Shown: positions 53,400 to 62,784, numbered from the stretch's first letter. The stretch: 64,000 nucleotides of DNA from Bacillota bacterium (GCA_023386955.1 JAEWIS010000048.1:62001-126000), one strand, 5' to 3'. Made by a program: numbers and translations. Notes: generated by a model from the sequence alone, not told the origin.

Positions 53400-54289
53400 T
53401 ACGCCTGAACCTCCTTCAGAATTTCGTAGGGATAGCTGGGATAGGAGCCCAGTACGCGGACCATACAGCCCAGAGCTTCAATTTCCTCCAGAGCGGCAGG
53501 CAATAGTACCGATTCCGTCGTTCCTTCCACATCGATATAGAAATAATAGCTGCCAAGCTTCAGCTTGGTAGGACGGGATTCAATTTTGGTCAGGTTGATC
53601 CGGCGCCAGGCAAAGGCGGACAGCACCTGATGCAGAGCACCGGGAAAATCCTCCGGCAGGGTCACCAGAATGGTGGTTTTCCAGTTGTCCGAAGGCTGCA
53701 GCTCCGGCTTGTCCCGGCCGATGAGGACGAACCGGGTATAGTTATTGTGATGGTCGGTAATATTCTCCGCCAACAGGGCCAGATCATACATACGGCTGCC
53801 ATGCTTTGTGCCGATGGCCGCCCAGCCCTTGCCCGGATTCTCCTTCACCAGACGGATGCCATGGGCCGTGCTGTTCACATATTCGAATTCCACATCGGGC
53901 ATATGCGCGTTCAGGAACCGGTGGCATTGGGCAATGGCCACATCCTTGGAGAAGATCTTGCGGATGCGGGCATAATCGGGTCCGCCGCCGTTCTTCAGCA
54001 GCAGCTCGTCCCCGTGGCCGATGAGATTCTGCCTGGAGGGATAGGTCCACTCCGCCCGGATCGGCGGACTGTCCTCCTGAACCAGGGAATCCACATGCAT
54101 ACGGACAGAACCCTCGATGGTGTTCTCGATGGGAACAACTCCATAATCAATGGAGCCGTCCACCGCAGCGGCAAAAATATCCGCCACCAGCTTAAACGGG
54201 AAGAAGGCATGCTGTTCCCCCTGGAAAAATAATGCCGCCGACTCATGGGAAACCGTCCCCTCAGGGCCTAAATAACCAATGCGCTTCAC
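53399..54289 (-). CDS. pheA: prephenate dehydratase
   Basis: 296 residues from GTG 54289 (VKRIGYLGPEGTVSHES), which has AAGGAGAGG upstream; the longer frame would overlap thrB. The catalytic domain shows PIENTIEGSV and the TRF motif (NNYTRFVLIG), and the ACT domain shows GALHQVLSAFAWRRINLTKIESRP, the Phe-binding GALV and ESRP motifs. Decarboxylates/dehydrates prephenate to phenylpyruvate, with feedback inhibition by phenylalanine. Same neighbours as in B. subtilis, where the preceding gene is an ACT-domain gene as well. Confidence 0.96.
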   Translation of the reverse strand: MKRIGYLGPEGTVSHESAALFFQGEQHAFFPFKLVADIFAAAVDGSIDYGVVPIENTIEGSVRMHVDSLVQEDSPPIRAEWTYPSRQNLIGHGDELLLKNGGGPDYARIRKIFSKDVAIAQCHRFLNAHMPDVEFEYVNSTAHGIRLVKENPGKGWAAIGTKHGSRMYDLALLAENITDHHNNYTRFVLIGRDKPELQPSDNWKTTILVTLPEDFPGALHQVLSAFAWRRINLTKIESRPTKLKLGSYYFYIDVEGTTESVLLPAALEEIEALGCMVRVLGSYPSYPYEILKEVQA

Positions 54290-54339
54290 TCCCGAACCTC
54301 TCCTTATCGTCACTGCAGCGAAATAAGCACCGCTAGATT

Positions 54340-55323
54340 TCATTGCAGCTCCTTGATGTTTTCGATAAATGTACCTGAAGGAGATTCCGGTGTCAAGAGT
54401 GTGAGCTGCGGGCCTTCGCGGTCAGGCATCAGCCACAGGGTATCCGCTTCGATTCCGGCGGCTCCGAAGCTCTTGTGCAGGAACTGCTCCAGCTCCTCCT
54501 TGCGGCCCGATTCCCGGTCAACCAAAGCAAACATCGTGGGACCTGCACCGGACAGAGCGATCCCCAACGCTCCATGCTCGGGGGCATCCCGGAGAATCTC
54601 CGCCATGCCCGGCACCAGTGAGGCACGGTAGGGTTGGTGAAGCGCATCCTGCATGGCGTGGCGGATCATCTCCAGCCGGCCTGTGCACAAGGCCGCCACC
54701 AGCACATTGGAATGGCCTACATTGAATACGGCGTCCTTCATGGACAGCTCCTTGGGCAGCACATTCCGGGCCTTTTCCGTGGAGAGCTGGAACCTGGGGA
54801 TGGCTACCAGGGCCTCCAGCCGCGGGTGGGGCTCCACCTTGATGCATTCCGCCCGTTCCCCGTCCCAGAAGGCTACGGCTAACCCTCCAAAAAGAGAAGC
54901 CCCCACATTGTCCGGATGCTTCTCCATGGCGCTGGCCATCTGGAACAAATCATCAGTTGACAAGGGTGAGCCGATCAAGGCGTTGGCCGCTGTCAGAGCA
55001 CCTACAATCGTAGAAGCGCTGCTCCCCAGCCCCCGGGTCAAGGGAACGTCGCTGTACATGGAAACCTCTAGCTCCGGTACATTCACACCCGCTTTGCGGA
55101 ACACCTGCTGGGCCACCTTGTACACCAGATTGGTTTTGTCCGTGGGCAGCCCTTTATCCGCCAGCTGCTCCCCATAATAATGAAACTCCGTCCGATCCTT
55201 GGCAGCACGCATTTCAATCCAGGTATATAAGGAAAGTGCCAGGCCAAGAGAATCGAAGCCCGGTCCCAGATTGGCCGTGCTGGCCGGAACCCGGACCCGG
55301 ACTCCTTCGATATGCTTCGACAT
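54340..55323 (-). CDS. thrB: homoserine kinase
   Basis: 327 residues from ATG 55323 with AAAGGAG upstream. GHMP-kinase fold: VRVPASTANLGPGFDSLGLAL at the N-terminus, the ATP loop PLTRGLGSSAS, and GIALSGAGPTMFAL at the C-terminus. Phosphorylates homoserine on the way to threonine. Located 13 bases behind hom. Confidence 0.96.
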   Translation of the reverse strand: MSKHIEGVRVRVPASTANLGPGFDSLGLALSLYTWIEMRAAKDRTEFHYYGEQLADKGLPTDKTNLVYKVAQQVFRKAGVNVPELEVSMYSDVPLTRGLGSSASTIVGALTAANALIGSPLSTDDLFQMASAMEKHPDNVGASLFGGLAVAFWDGERAECIKVEPHPRLEALVAIPRFQLSTEKARNVLPKELSMKDAVFNVGHSNVLVAALCTGRLEMIRHAMQDALHQPYRASLVPGMAEILRDAPEHGALGIALSGAGPTMFALVDRESGRKEELEQFLHKSFGAAGIEADTLWLMPDREGPQLTLLTPESPSGTFIENIKELQ

Positions 55324-55336
55324 GTTCGTTTCTCCT

Positions 55337-56620
55337 TTAGCCTTCCACACGGTAGACGCTTTTGATTTCCTGCACCACATCCAGCTTGTTGAAGGCGTCC
55401 AGCACCTGGTTCATGGCCGCCTGGTTGGCGGTGTGGGTAATGATGATAATTTCAGCCATGGGGTTAACAGGATTGGGCTGCTGGTTCACAGACTCCAGAC
55501 TGACCTCATTGTCGGCGAACACCTGGGTAATCCGGGCCAGCACACCTGCCTTATCGGCCACATGCAGAAGAATATAGAATTTCGAGCAGATTTGGGAATC
55601 CGGCCGCAGCTTCTTCTCCTTGTACGCCAGAGTGGCGGTCCGGCCGTTGACGCCCATACGCAGGTTCTTCACCACATTCACCAGGTCAGACACGATGGAT
55701 GTCGCCGTAGGCAGCTCGCCTGCACCTGGTCCGTAAAACATGGTTTCCCCCACCGATTCCCCATACACATATACGGCGTTGAACACACCGTTGACGGAGG
55801 CCAGCGGGTGGGTGGTTTTCACCATGGTGGGCTGCACGCTGACGCTGATTTCGTCCTGTTGGCATTCGGCGATGCCCAGCAGCTTGATTTCGTAGCCCAG
55901 CCGTTTGCCGTAGGCAATGTCCTCCTTGCTCACCTTGCGGATGCCCTCCACCTTCACATCGGTCAAATCCACATTGGTGCGGAACGCCAAGGTAGCCAGG
56001 ATGGTCATTTTGCGGGCGGCATCCAGGCCGTCCACATCCGAGCTGGGATTGGCCTCGGCATAACCCAACTGCTGGGCTTCCCTCAGCACATCCTCATAGG
56101 CGGCGCCTTTTTTGCTCATTTTGGTCAAAATATAGTTGGTGGTGCCGTTCACGATTCCCATCACCTTGGTGATCCGGTCGGAGGAAAAACTCTCCGTCAG
56201 TGTCCGGATAATGGGAATGCCGCCGGCTACACTGGCTTCATAGAAAACATCGCAGCCATGGGCTGCGGCTTCGGTCATGATTTCCTCCCCGTGCAGAGCC
56301 ATCAGGTCCTTGTTGGCGGTGACAATATGCTTGCCCCGGGAAATTGCCTCCAGCACATAGCTTTTGGCGGGTTCGATACCGCCCATCACCTCAATGACCA
56401 CATCTATATCGGGATTGGCAATAATGTCCGCAGGTTTGTCGGTTAATACCCCGTCCCCAAAAGCAACAGGCCGGGCTTTGGATACATCCTGAACCAGCAC
56501 CTTCTCAATATGGATTCCCAGACCCGTCTGTCTTTGCAGGTCCTCCTGATGTCCCTCTACGATTCGCACAACCCCGGTCCCTACCGTACCCAGGCCGAGC
56601 AAACCCACTTTGATGGTCAC
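55337..56620 (-). CDS. hom: homoserine dehydrogenase
   Basis: 427 residues, GTG start with AGGAGG. NAD(P)-binding GLLGLGTVGTGVVRI; catalytic region VANKDLMALHGEE; GIVNGTTNYILT; ASSDVDGLDAARKM (written NPSSDVDGLDAARKMTIL here); C-terminal ACT domain starting near residue 350 (KFYILLHVADKAGVLARITQVFADN). Reduces aspartate semialdehyde to homoserine. The ACT domain suggests threonine feedback. Confidence 0.97.
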   Translation of the reverse strand: MTIKVGLLGLGTVGTGVVRIVEGHQEDLQRQTGLGIHIEKVLVQDVSKARPVAFGDGVLTDKPADIIANPDIDVVIEVMGGIEPAKSYVLEAISRGKHIVTANKDLMALHGEEIMTEAAAHGCDVFYEASVAGGIPIIRTLTESFSSDRITKVMGIVNGTTNYILTKMSKKGAAYEDVLREAQQLGYAEANPSSDVDGLDAARKMTILATLAFRTNVDLTDVKVEGIRKVSKEDIAYGKRLGYEIKLLGIAECQQDEISVSVQPTMVKTTHPLASVNGVFNAVYVYGESVGETMFYGPGAGELPTATSIVSDLVNVVKNLRMGVNGRTATLAYKEKKLRPDSQICSKFYILLHVADKAGVLARITQVFADNEVSLESVNQQPNPVNPMAEIIIITHTANQAAMNQVLDAFNKLDVVQEIKSVYRVEG

Positions 56621-56677
56621 AGTGATTCCTCCTGTTCTCTCTCTTTCTATTGTAAGGCGCAGACGCTCCGTTATGGC

Positions 56678-57130
56678 CTAACCCTGTCCGACAATGGACA
56701 CTCGCTTCACCCCGTCATGGCCGCGCAGTGTTTCAATAAAGGTGACAAACTGCTCACCCATCAAGGAAGTATCCACGGAAATGACTACATTGGCCATTCC
56801 CTGAAGAGGGATGGATTGGTGAATGGTCAGTACATTGCCCTCCAGGCCGGCAATCAGCCCCAGCACCTTGGACAGGATGCCCGAACGGTTCTCCAAATCC
56901 ATGGAGATGGTCACGATCCGTTCCCGCTCCAGCTTGCTCAGAGGAAAAATGCCGTCCTTGTATTTATAGAAAGCGCTGCGGGAAAGCCCTGCCTTATCCA
57001 CGGCTTCATGAATGGTTCTGGCCTGGCCCTGCGCCAGCATTTCCTTAACTTGCATGGTCTTGACCAGCGCTTCCGGCAAAATGTCTTGGCGTACCAAGTA
57101 GTAGCGATCATTGATTTTCGTTTCCGACAT
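56678..57130 (-). CDS. ACT-domain regulator of the UPF0735/PheB/ThrR type
   Basis: About 150 residues from ATG 57130. N-terminal DNA-binding-like helical part (RYYLVRQDILPEALVKTMQVKEMLAQGQ, HEAVDKAGLSRSAFYKYKDG looks like a helix-turn-helix) and a C-terminal ACT domain (ISMDLENRSGILSKVLGLIAGLEGNVLTIHQSIPLQG). The family includes B. subtilis PheB and the threonine regulator ThrR. It heads the hom-thrB-pheA-ilvE run, 57 bases before hom, and a palindrome at 57234-57252 next to its -10 box may be an autoregulatory site. Confidence 0.85.
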   Translation of the reverse strand: MSETKINDRYYLVRQDILPEALVKTMQVKEMLAQGQARTIHEAVDKAGLSRSAFYKYKDGIFPLSKLERERIVTISMDLENRSGILSKVLGLIAGLEGNVLTIHQSIPLQGMANVVISVDTSLMGEQFVTFIETLRGHDGVKRVSIVGQG

Positions 57131-57221
57131 TCCGGATTTCGTCCTCTCCAAAGAGACTTTTGTTTTCGTATTGTGGACATTATACCGGAAGGTATTGAAT
57201 CCGGCAATAGGCCCCGCAATA

Positions 57222-57252
57222 ATTGTACTTTTTATGACAAACGGGCTGTCAT
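57222..57252 (-). promoter_or_regulatory. promoter with palindromic operator of the ACT-regulator gene
   Basis: Minus strand -10 box TACAAT at 57227-57222. The region where a -35 box would lie holds the palindrome ATGACAAACGGGCTGTCAT at 57234-57252 (six-base arms, seven-base centre). Only the -10 and the palindrome are clear. Confidence 0.45.
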
Positions 57253-57344
57253 GTTATGGCATCTCCCACGTTATCATACAAAGAAAATTGAGGACAAGCA
57301 AGGCAGTAAACAGAACACACAGAACAGTTGGAGTGATGGCAAAG

Positions 57345-57365
57345 ACAGCGGACCGCTGTTACAAT
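57345..57365 (+). promoter_or_regulatory. Nudix gene promoter with palindrome in the spacer
   Basis: Perfect 15-bp palindrome ACAGCGGACCGCTGT at 57345-57359 directly followed by TACAAT at 57360-57365; a weak -35 (TGGCAA) is 17 bases before the -10. The start codon is at 57412. An operator in a promoter spacer is typical for a repressor. Confidence 0.5.
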
Positions 57366-57411
57366 GTAGCCATGCCGGATGTCAGAAACTACACCTAAGG
57401 AGAGGTCAGAT

Positions 57412-57936
57412 ATGTATTCCCTGAGATTGATTGCCGTAGCCATGCTGTTCCATGAAGACAGGCTCTTGATGATGAAGCGTTCCCCCAACCGTACCTTGTC
57501 TCCGGGACAATGGGCTGGTATAGGAGGGCATCTGGAGCCATACGAGATGGCGGCCCCCCTTGCTGCCTGTTTGCGGGAGGTAGAGGAGGAAACGGGACTT
57601 CTGTCTGAAGATATTGAGGGTCTGGAGCTGCGGTATATCGTCACCCGCCTCAGCGGCACCGATCTGCGGCAGCAGTTCGTGTTCGCAGGCCGCGCCAAAA
57701 CAGATAAGCTCTCCCGCACGGATGAGGGAGAGCTGCATTGGATCCCCCGGGATGAAATTCTGAACCGGGATATCCCCTATGTGTATCGGAGCCTCTTGGA
57801 GCATTACCTGCAATTTGGCGCAGCCGGGGGACTGTGGGCGGGAACCGCCACCTTGTCGGGGCAAACCGAGGACGCAGACGGCGGGCATAAGCCCAACATG
57901 ATCTGGGTGCCGCTTCATGACCCTCTTTTGCTGTAA
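57412..57936 (+). CDS. Nudix hydrolase
   Basis: 174 residues from ATG 57412 (AAGGAGAGG seven bases upstream). The Nudix box reads GGHLEPYEMAAPLAACLREVEEETGLL: all metal-binding Glu are present, but there are nine residues between the first Glu and the Arg where the standard box has seven. Some MutT-like 8-oxo-dGTP/NUDT enzymes share this spacing. A loop with KPNMIWVPLHDP at the C-terminus could fold over the nucleotide. Substrate unknown. The palindrome in its promoter suggests repression. Confidence 0.88.
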   Translation: MYSLRLIAVAMLFHEDRLLMMKRSPNRTLSPGQWAGIGGHLEPYEMAAPLAACLREVEEETGLLSEDIEGLELRYIVTRLSGTDLRQQFVFAGRAKTDKLSRTDEGELHWIPRDEILNRDIPYVYRSLLEHYLQFGAAGGLWAGTATLSGQTEDADGGHKPNMIWVPLHDPLLL

Positions 57937-57947
57937 ACCTCCGTTGT

Positions 57948-59015
57948 TCACGCGCCTGCCGCCTCATTCTTCGACCGGGAACTCTCCGGCGTGTAACCAG
58001 CGGCCAGGTCCCGCCACTTTTTCAGGACTTTCCAAGCTTCCTTGCGGGCATACAGCTCCCGGGCCAGCTGGAAGCCCTCCTCGTAGGTGGAAACCTTCTC
58101 ATTCCAGTACAGCCGCAAGCCCGCATTATAAATGACATGCTCCCGCTCGTTCATTATCTCCGGCGCATCATCCCCCTGGATGAGCCGCTCCAGCAGCTCC
58201 AGCTGGCGTCCGGGAGAAGCCGGCTCCAGCACATATCCGGAGAAGCCGAAGGTGGACGGCTCCAGAATAGCCGTTTCATCCGTATCAGCGGAAATAATCC
58301 GGATCGTGGAGCTTTTGGCGATGGAGAGATCCTCCGAACCTTCCATTCCCTGCACGATAAAAGCTTTTTTGATGCCTGCCTTGGGCAGAATCTCCACCAG
58401 GCTTTCCACGGAAAACCGTTGCCCTGCGCCGATGAGCATCTGGTGGGAATGGACCGGATTGAGAATCCGCTCCACCTGGCCCATGAAGGTGTCCAGCCCC
58501 ACCTCCTCCTGGAACCGCCTGATGCCGCCTAGCGCCGGGCACATTCTGTCGGTTCGGATATAACCGATCTTCACAGCGGCAAAAACGGCTTCCCAATCGC
58601 TGGCCGCCAAATCCGTCTGTATCCCCAGCCCCTGCAGCAAACCGCCCAGTGTGGCTCCATGTCCGGTAACCGCTCCCCCGCTGCCGTGCAGCACCTGGGC
58701 GAAGCCGACAGATGCCATCAGAAGACTTACCGGCAGAGTAACCGGCAGAATTTGACGGGGCGCATAAGCACCTGCGCAGTTGAGGGACTCAGAGAAGGAG
58801 GCGTATGGAAGCGAATACCTCCGGAACACATCCACAAACGCAGTCACCTCCTCGGTCGTCTCCCCCTTCATCCGCACAGCCGTCAGAAACGCAGCCGTTT
58901 GCGCCTCTGTGGATTCTCCCCGTGCAATGGCATGAGCGGCGGCAACAGCCTCGTCATAGGTGAGGTTCCGGGCTTCCTTCTTGGTGGTGCCCACCGCTTT
59001 TATCCACTGTTTCAT
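57948..59015 (-). CDS. TrpD2-like glycosyltransferase family 3 protein
   Basis: 355 residues from ATG 59015, behind AGGAGG; the longer frame has no start signal. Fold of the anthranilate phosphoribosyltransferase family: helical N-terminal domain (LTYDEAVAAAHAIARGESTEAQTAAFLTAVRMKGET) and alpha/beta domain. The PRPP-binding GTGGD loop is lost (LNCAGAYAPRQILPVTLP) and the second glycine loop reads LHGSGGAVTGHG, as in the TrpD2/YbiB group, which binds nucleic acids. No other trp gene is nearby. So a nucleic-acid-binding or unknown role is more likely than tryptophan synthesis. Confidence 0.75.
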   Translation of the reverse strand: MKQWIKAVGTTKKEARNLTYDEAVAAAHAIARGESTEAQTAAFLTAVRMKGETTEEVTAFVDVFRRYSLPYASFSESLNCAGAYAPRQILPVTLPVSLLMASVGFAQVLHGSGGAVTGHGATLGGLLQGLGIQTDLAASDWEAVFAAVKIGYIRTDRMCPALGGIRRFQEEVGLDTFMGQVERILNPVHSHQMLIGAGQRFSVESLVEILPKAGIKKAFIVQGMEGSEDLSIAKSSTIRIISADTDETAILEPSTFGFSGYVLEPASPGRQLELLERLIQGDDAPEIMNEREHVIYNAGLRLYWNEKVSTYEEGFQLARELYARKEAWKVLKKWRDLAAGYTPESSRSKNEAAGA

Positions 59016-59241
59016 TTTGTAGCCTCCTTTAACCGGACATTCACGGGGACGGATACCCGTCCGACCATCCATACCGAGAAACCTTCATGGACCGGACATG
59101 AACATCTCCCTCCGAGCCTCTAATCCGTAAGATTATTTCTAATATTATCCATATATATGACATGATAGAAGAGATTAAATTACGAATTTCAGATATTCAT
59201 TCATATACTCTTTATTATATGTGAGTATTCCTTACACTTCA

Positions 59242-59270
59242 AATATACAACGATGTCACAGAAAGTTCAA
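59242..59270 (-). promoter_or_regulatory. sigma-A promoter of the TrpD2-like gene
   Basis: Minus strand TTGAAC at 59270-59265, 17-base spacer, TATATT at 59247-59242. Confidence 0.55.
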
Positions 59271-59419
59271 CGTTCTTCCTCGGATTGTTGATGTTCCGCC
59301 ATTCTTTTTGGGCGTTTATCCTGCTTTTGAGGAAAAGCTGGAGAAAAAGACGAATGGTTTCCCCCGCACCCGGGAGCAATATTCGCAGTCGCTCCGGCCA
59401 CGTCTTCTTCCGGGATTAA

Positions 59420-59455
59420 CAAAAAGACCCCCGGTTATCCTGCCCGGAGGTCTTC
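59420..59455 (-). terminator. terminator of obg
   Basis: AAGACCTCCGG (minus) pairs with CCGGGGGTCTT and is followed by TTTGTT. It is 35 bases behind the obg stop. Confidence 0.82.
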
Positions 59456-59489
59456 CATGGCTGTGCCGCAGGCAACACTGCCTTAAGCC

Positions 59490-60800
59490 TCAGCCCTTTT
59501 CGCTGAACTCAAATTCAAACTTGCCGATCCGGACCGTGTCCCCGTCCTTGGCTCCGCGGTCACGCAAGGCCTGGTCCACACCCATCTTCCGCAGCGTCCG
59601 GGCAAAACGGAGCACCGTATCGTCAGAAGCGAAGTTGAAACGGCGCATCATCGTTTCGATGTTATTGCTCTCCACGACAAACACGCCATCCTCGTCCACT
59701 TCGATGCTGAAGTCGTTGGGGTCCTTCTGCTTGGTGAAGGTATATACCACCCGTTCCTGAACCGGATTTTCTTCCTTCTCCTCATCCAGCTCCTCCGGAA
59801 CCGTGGCCAGCATCTGGGTGATCCGGTAGATCAGCTCACGCACACCTTGGCGGGAAGCGGCCGAAATCGGAATAACCTCCGTAATCCCATGCTCCTCTTC
59901 CAGCTTGCGCTTGAAGATCTCCAGATGCTCCGCCGCTTCGGGGATGTCCATTTTATTGGCGACCACCAGCTGCGGGCGACGCTCCAGCTTCACATTATAA
60001 AGCTTAAGCTCGTCGTTGATCTTCACCCAATCCTCGTAAGGATCGCGACCTTCGCTGGCGGACATATCCACCACATGGACAATGACCCGGGTCCGTTCCA
60101 CATGGCGCAGGAACTCGTGGCCAAGACCGATTCCGGTATGTGCGCCTTCGATCAAACCCGGCAGGTCGGCCATAACGAAGCTTTGGCCTTCCTCCACATC
60201 CACCACACCCAGATTGGGTGATAATGTGGTGAAATGATAAGCGCCGATTTTGGGCTGGGCTGCCGATACCATGGACAAAAGGGTGGATTTGCCGACGCTG
60301 GGGAAACCCACAAGCCCTACGTCCGCCATGACCTTCAGCTCCAGCAGCACATAGCGCTCTTGCCCTTCCTCCCCCTTCTCCGCAATACCAGGAGCCGGGT
60401 TGTTGGCCGTAGCAAACCGGGCATTGCCCCGTCCGCCTCTGCCACCCTTGGCAATCACCACTTCCTGACCGTGCCGGGTCATATCGGCAATCACTTCTTT
60501 GGTGTCATCATCCACCAGGAGAGTCCCCGGCGGCACACGGACAATCATATCCTCCGCGCTGGCGCCGTGACGGGTTTTGGTTTGGCCCCGTTCGCCCTTG
60601 GGAGCCTTATAATGCCGCTGGTACCGGAAGTCCATCAAAGTCCGCAAACCTTCGTCCACACGGAAAATAACGTCTCCGCCGTTTCCGCCGTCCCCGCCTG
60701 CCGGCCCCCCGTTCGGGACATAGAGCTCCCGCCGGTAAGAGACGATGCCGTCTCCGCCGTCGCCCCCTTTAACAAATACTTTCGCTGTATCTACAAACAT
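59490..60800 (-). CDS. obg: Obg GTPase
   Basis: 436 residues from ATG 60800 ([25 protein letters not shown]), with AAGGGTG upstream. Gly-rich N-terminal Obg fold, then the G domain with [11 protein letters not shown] (G1), DLPGLIEGA (G3) and VANKMDIPE (G4), and a C-terminal OCT domain ([27 protein letters not shown]). Essential GTPase in ribosome assembly and sporulation control. Follows spo0B, the common order in Bacillota. Confidence 0.96.
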   Translation of the reverse strand: MFVDTAKVFVKGGDGGDGIVSYRRELYVPNGGPAGGDGGNGGDVIFRVDEGLRTLMDFRYQRHYKAPKGERGQTKTRHGASAEDMIVRVPPGTLLVDDDTKEVIADMTRHGQEVVIAKGGRGGRGNARFATANNPAPGIAEKGEEGQERYVLLELKVMADVGLVGFPSVGKSTLLSMVSAAQPKIGAYHFTTLSPNLGVVDVEEGQSFVMADLPGLIEGAHTGIGLGHEFLRHVERTRVIVHVVDMSASEGRDPYEDWVKINDELKLYNVKLERRPQLVVANKMDIPEAAEHLEIFKRKLEEEHGITEVIPISAASRQGVRELIYRITQMLATVPEELDEEKEENPVQERVVYTFTKQKDPNDFSIEVDEDGVFVVESNNIETMMRRFNFASDDTVLRFARTLRKMGVDQALRDRGAKDGDTVRIGKFEFEFSEKG

Positions 60801-60859
60801 GAAGCCACACCCTTTTTTGTGAAAATGCATGATGCCCGTTGTGCTTACGGACAGTTTAT

Positions 60860-61585
60860 TTATGTCGGAAACGGAAGCGCCAGGGCGATAACCGCCCGGT
60901 CTTCCCCATATTCTTCTTCCCTGATGCTCAGCTTATCCTTATATTTGCGCAGAAAGTCCGATACCACCGTACGGAGCCGGGCCCAATCCGCTTCCCCTTG
61001 GAATACAAAATCCACCAGAATCTCGGCTTCTTCCTCATCAAAACCGAGACTGAGCACCGACGGCTCACCCTGGGATGGAACGGCGTTGCGGATGAGACGT
61101 TCGGAAACACCTTCAATAAGCTGAAATACCTCTTTTTCGGACATAGCCAGCTTCTGCAGATTCATTTCTGTCTCCAGCTCAACCTCCACGCGGCAGGTGC
61201 CGCCGGATACGCGCTGCTCCATCAAATACACGGCCAAGGCGGGGTTTCCCAGCTTGCAGATCAGGCTGTCCTGCAGGGCAGACGTCCTTATTTTATCCAT
61301 ATATTCCGGCAATATATCATACTTCTTGAGACGGGTATAACCAAACAATACCTGCAGCTCATTCATCCAGTCATGTCTGTAATGGGTCAGAAGCCGGAGA
61401 ATGGTTTCCCTCTCCCGGAGCTTGTGCCCGTCTACCACCGCAGCGCCCAGCACCCAGGCCGAACCACCTGCAATGACTGCCAATATCACCCTTATGACAA
61501 GGGGCATCGGCCATATAACAAGAGCCGCCAGCGCCAGAACGCTGACTGCGCCCGCCGCGGCCCGTAATCCACTCCCACGTGCCAT
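60860..61585 (-). CDS. spo0B: Spo0B-like sporulation phosphotransferase
   Basis: About 241 residues if the ATG at 61585 is used; the frame extends upstream without a start signal. Two membrane helices at the N-terminus ([39 protein letters not shown]), which B. subtilis Spo0B lacks, then the phosphotransferase site [21 protein letters not shown] with the phospho-His, and a degenerate HATPase-like C-terminal half. Passes phosphate between Spo0F and Spo0A. The order rpmA-spo0B-obg supports it. Confidence 0.85.
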   Translation of the reverse strand: MARGSGLRAAAGAVSVLALAALVIWPMPLVIRVILAVIAGGSAWVLGAAVVDGHKLRERETILRLLTHYRHDWMNELQVLFGYTRLKKYDILPEYMDKIRTSALQDSLICKLGNPALAVYLMEQRVSGGTCRVEVELETEMNLQKLAMSEKEVFQLIEGVSERLIRNAVPSQGEPSVLSLGFDEEEAEILVDFVFQGEADWARLRTVVSDFLRKYKDKLSIREEEYGEDRAVIALALPFPT

Positions 61586-61717
61586 CCCGTTTTCCCGCCT
61601 TCCGTTGACCTCTTGCGTTTTCCGCAGGTGCGAAAAACCGGCTTTCGAAAGCATCTGCACACCGTAACGGCTGCCGCGGCAAGATGCGGCTTCCCTTGTT
61701 TTCGGAGGCCTCTTACC

Positions 61718-61753
61718 AAAAAAACTCCGGCAGTCAATTCTGCCGGAGTTTTA
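61718..61753 (-). terminator. terminator of the rplU-prp-rpmA operon
   Basis: AAAACTCCGGCA pairs perfectly with TGCCGGAGTTTT around an eight-base loop; minus strand ends in TTTTTTTGG. Confidence 0.9.
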
Positions 61754-61764
61754 GTCGCGAGTCC

Positions 61765-62076
61765 TTAAGCTTCAACTGTAGCAGCAACCGGTGCTGCTTC
61801 TACCGGGTAGACGCTGACCTTCTTACGGTCGCGACCCCAGCGCTCGAACTTGACGACTCCTTCTACTTTCGCGAACAGAGTATCGTCTTTGCCGAGACCG
61901 ACATTGTTGCCAGGATGAATCTTCGTGCCGCGTTGGCGAAACAGGATACTGCCAGCAGTAACTGTTTGTCCGTCAGCACGTTTTGCGCCCAGACGCTTCG
62001 CTTTGCTGTCCCGACCGTTCTTGGTGGAGCCTACGCCCTTCTTGGAAGCGAACAGCTGCAAATTAAGCTTCAACAT
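61765..62076 (-). CDS. rpmA: 50S ribosomal protein L27, with cleavable N-terminal extension
   Basis: 103 residues. N-terminal [14 protein letters not shown]: the Bacillota-type extension that ends in the LQLFA/SKKG cleavage site for the Prp protease, so mature L27 begins at Ser11. Core [22 protein letters not shown] and [19 protein letters not shown] as in all L27. Its C-terminal tail is longer than usual ([12 protein letters not shown]). The prp gene lies seven bases upstream. Confidence 0.97.
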   Translation of the reverse strand: MLKLNLQLFASKKGVGSTKNGRDSKAKRLGAKRADGQTVTAGSILFRQRGTKIHPGNNVGLGKDDTLFAKVEGVVKFERWGRDRKKVSVYPVEAAPVAATVEA

Positions 62077-62082
62077 GGATGT

Positions 62083-62433
62083 CTACCTCCTTCTTGATTT
62101 GGTTGTATGTCCGTCCCGAATGGTGACGAATGCACCATAGGATTCTTGTATGGACTGTATCATCACTACCATCGCCTCCAGCAGAAGCTGGACACGCTCG
62201 GCTGTTTCACCAGGAGCAAGCTCCGGTACGACAGCCTCCAGAAACCCTTCCTCCACCCGGCCGGCAAGCTCAAGGCCCGTCAGCTTCTCAATGGCGTTCA
62301 AGGTTCCCACGGTAACAGCGGATACTCCGGCGCAAACAATATCCTTGCCCGGATCATTATAACCTGCATGGCCCGTTACGGTGAAGGAAACGATGCTTCC
62401 CTTCGCGTTCCGGTCAATCCTCACCTTAATCAT
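62083..62433 (-). CDS. prp: ribosomal-processing cysteine protease Prp
   Basis: 116 residues. The catalytic His in VTGHAGYNDPGKD and Cys in DIVCAGVSAVTVGTLNA are conserved. Cleaves the N-terminal extension of L27. Gene sits between rplU and rpmA, as in Staphylococcus and Bacillus (ysxB). Confidence 0.95.
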   Translation of the reverse strand: MIKVRIDRNAKGSIVSFTVTGHAGYNDPGKDIVCAGVSAVTVGTLNAIEKLTGLELAGRVEEGFLEAVVPELAPGETAERVQLLLEAMVVMIQSIQESYGAFVTIRDGHTTKSRRR

Positions 62434-62454
62434 AGAAAGCCGCTCCCCTGCCGA

Positions 62455-62766
62455 TTAAGCCTGGATGCTTTCGATGGTGATCTTGGTGTAAGGCTGACGG
62501 TGGCCTTGCTTCTTACGGTAGTTTTTCTTGGCCTTATATTTGAACACGATGATCTTCTTGTCTTTGCCATGTTTTTCAACCTTGGCAGAAACAGAAGCGC
62601 CGGCTACAAGGGGAGAGCCTACTACCAGCCCGTCTTCCTTGGAAAGCAGAAGAACACGGTCAAACTTGACCACGTCGCCTTCAGCAGCGTCAACCTTCTC
62701 GATGTAAATAACATCGCCTTGTTGAACCTTATATTGCTTACCGCCTGTTTCGATAACAGCGTACAT
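62455..62766 (-). CDS. rplU: 50S ribosomal protein L21
   Basis: 103 residues from ATG 62766, behind AGGAGG. Complete L21 sequence: [54 protein letters not shown]. Binds 23S rRNA domain. First gene of rplU-prp-rpmA, behind its leader RNA. Confidence 0.97.
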   Translation of the reverse strand: MYAVIETGGKQYKVQQGDVIYIEKVDAAEGDVVKFDRVLLLSKEDGLVVGSPLVAGASVSAKVEKHGKDKKIIVFKYKAKKNYRKKQGHRQPYTKITIESIQA

Positions 62767-62784
62767 TTCGTTGCACCTCCTCAT

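Larger units (their letters stand above)
59016..59489. other. AT-rich intergenic region with long leader of the TrpD2-like gene
   Basis: No gene. A sigma-A promoter on the minus strand (59242-59270) would give an about 220-base untranslated leader of unusually AT-rich sequence. No known riboswitch class was recognised in it. The obg terminator occupies 59420-59455. Confidence 0.45.

Noticed and set aside
59221-59760. 179-codon plus frame starting in the intergenic region and running into obg
   Set aside because: Antisense to obg, GTG start without ribosome binding site; an obvious shadow frame.
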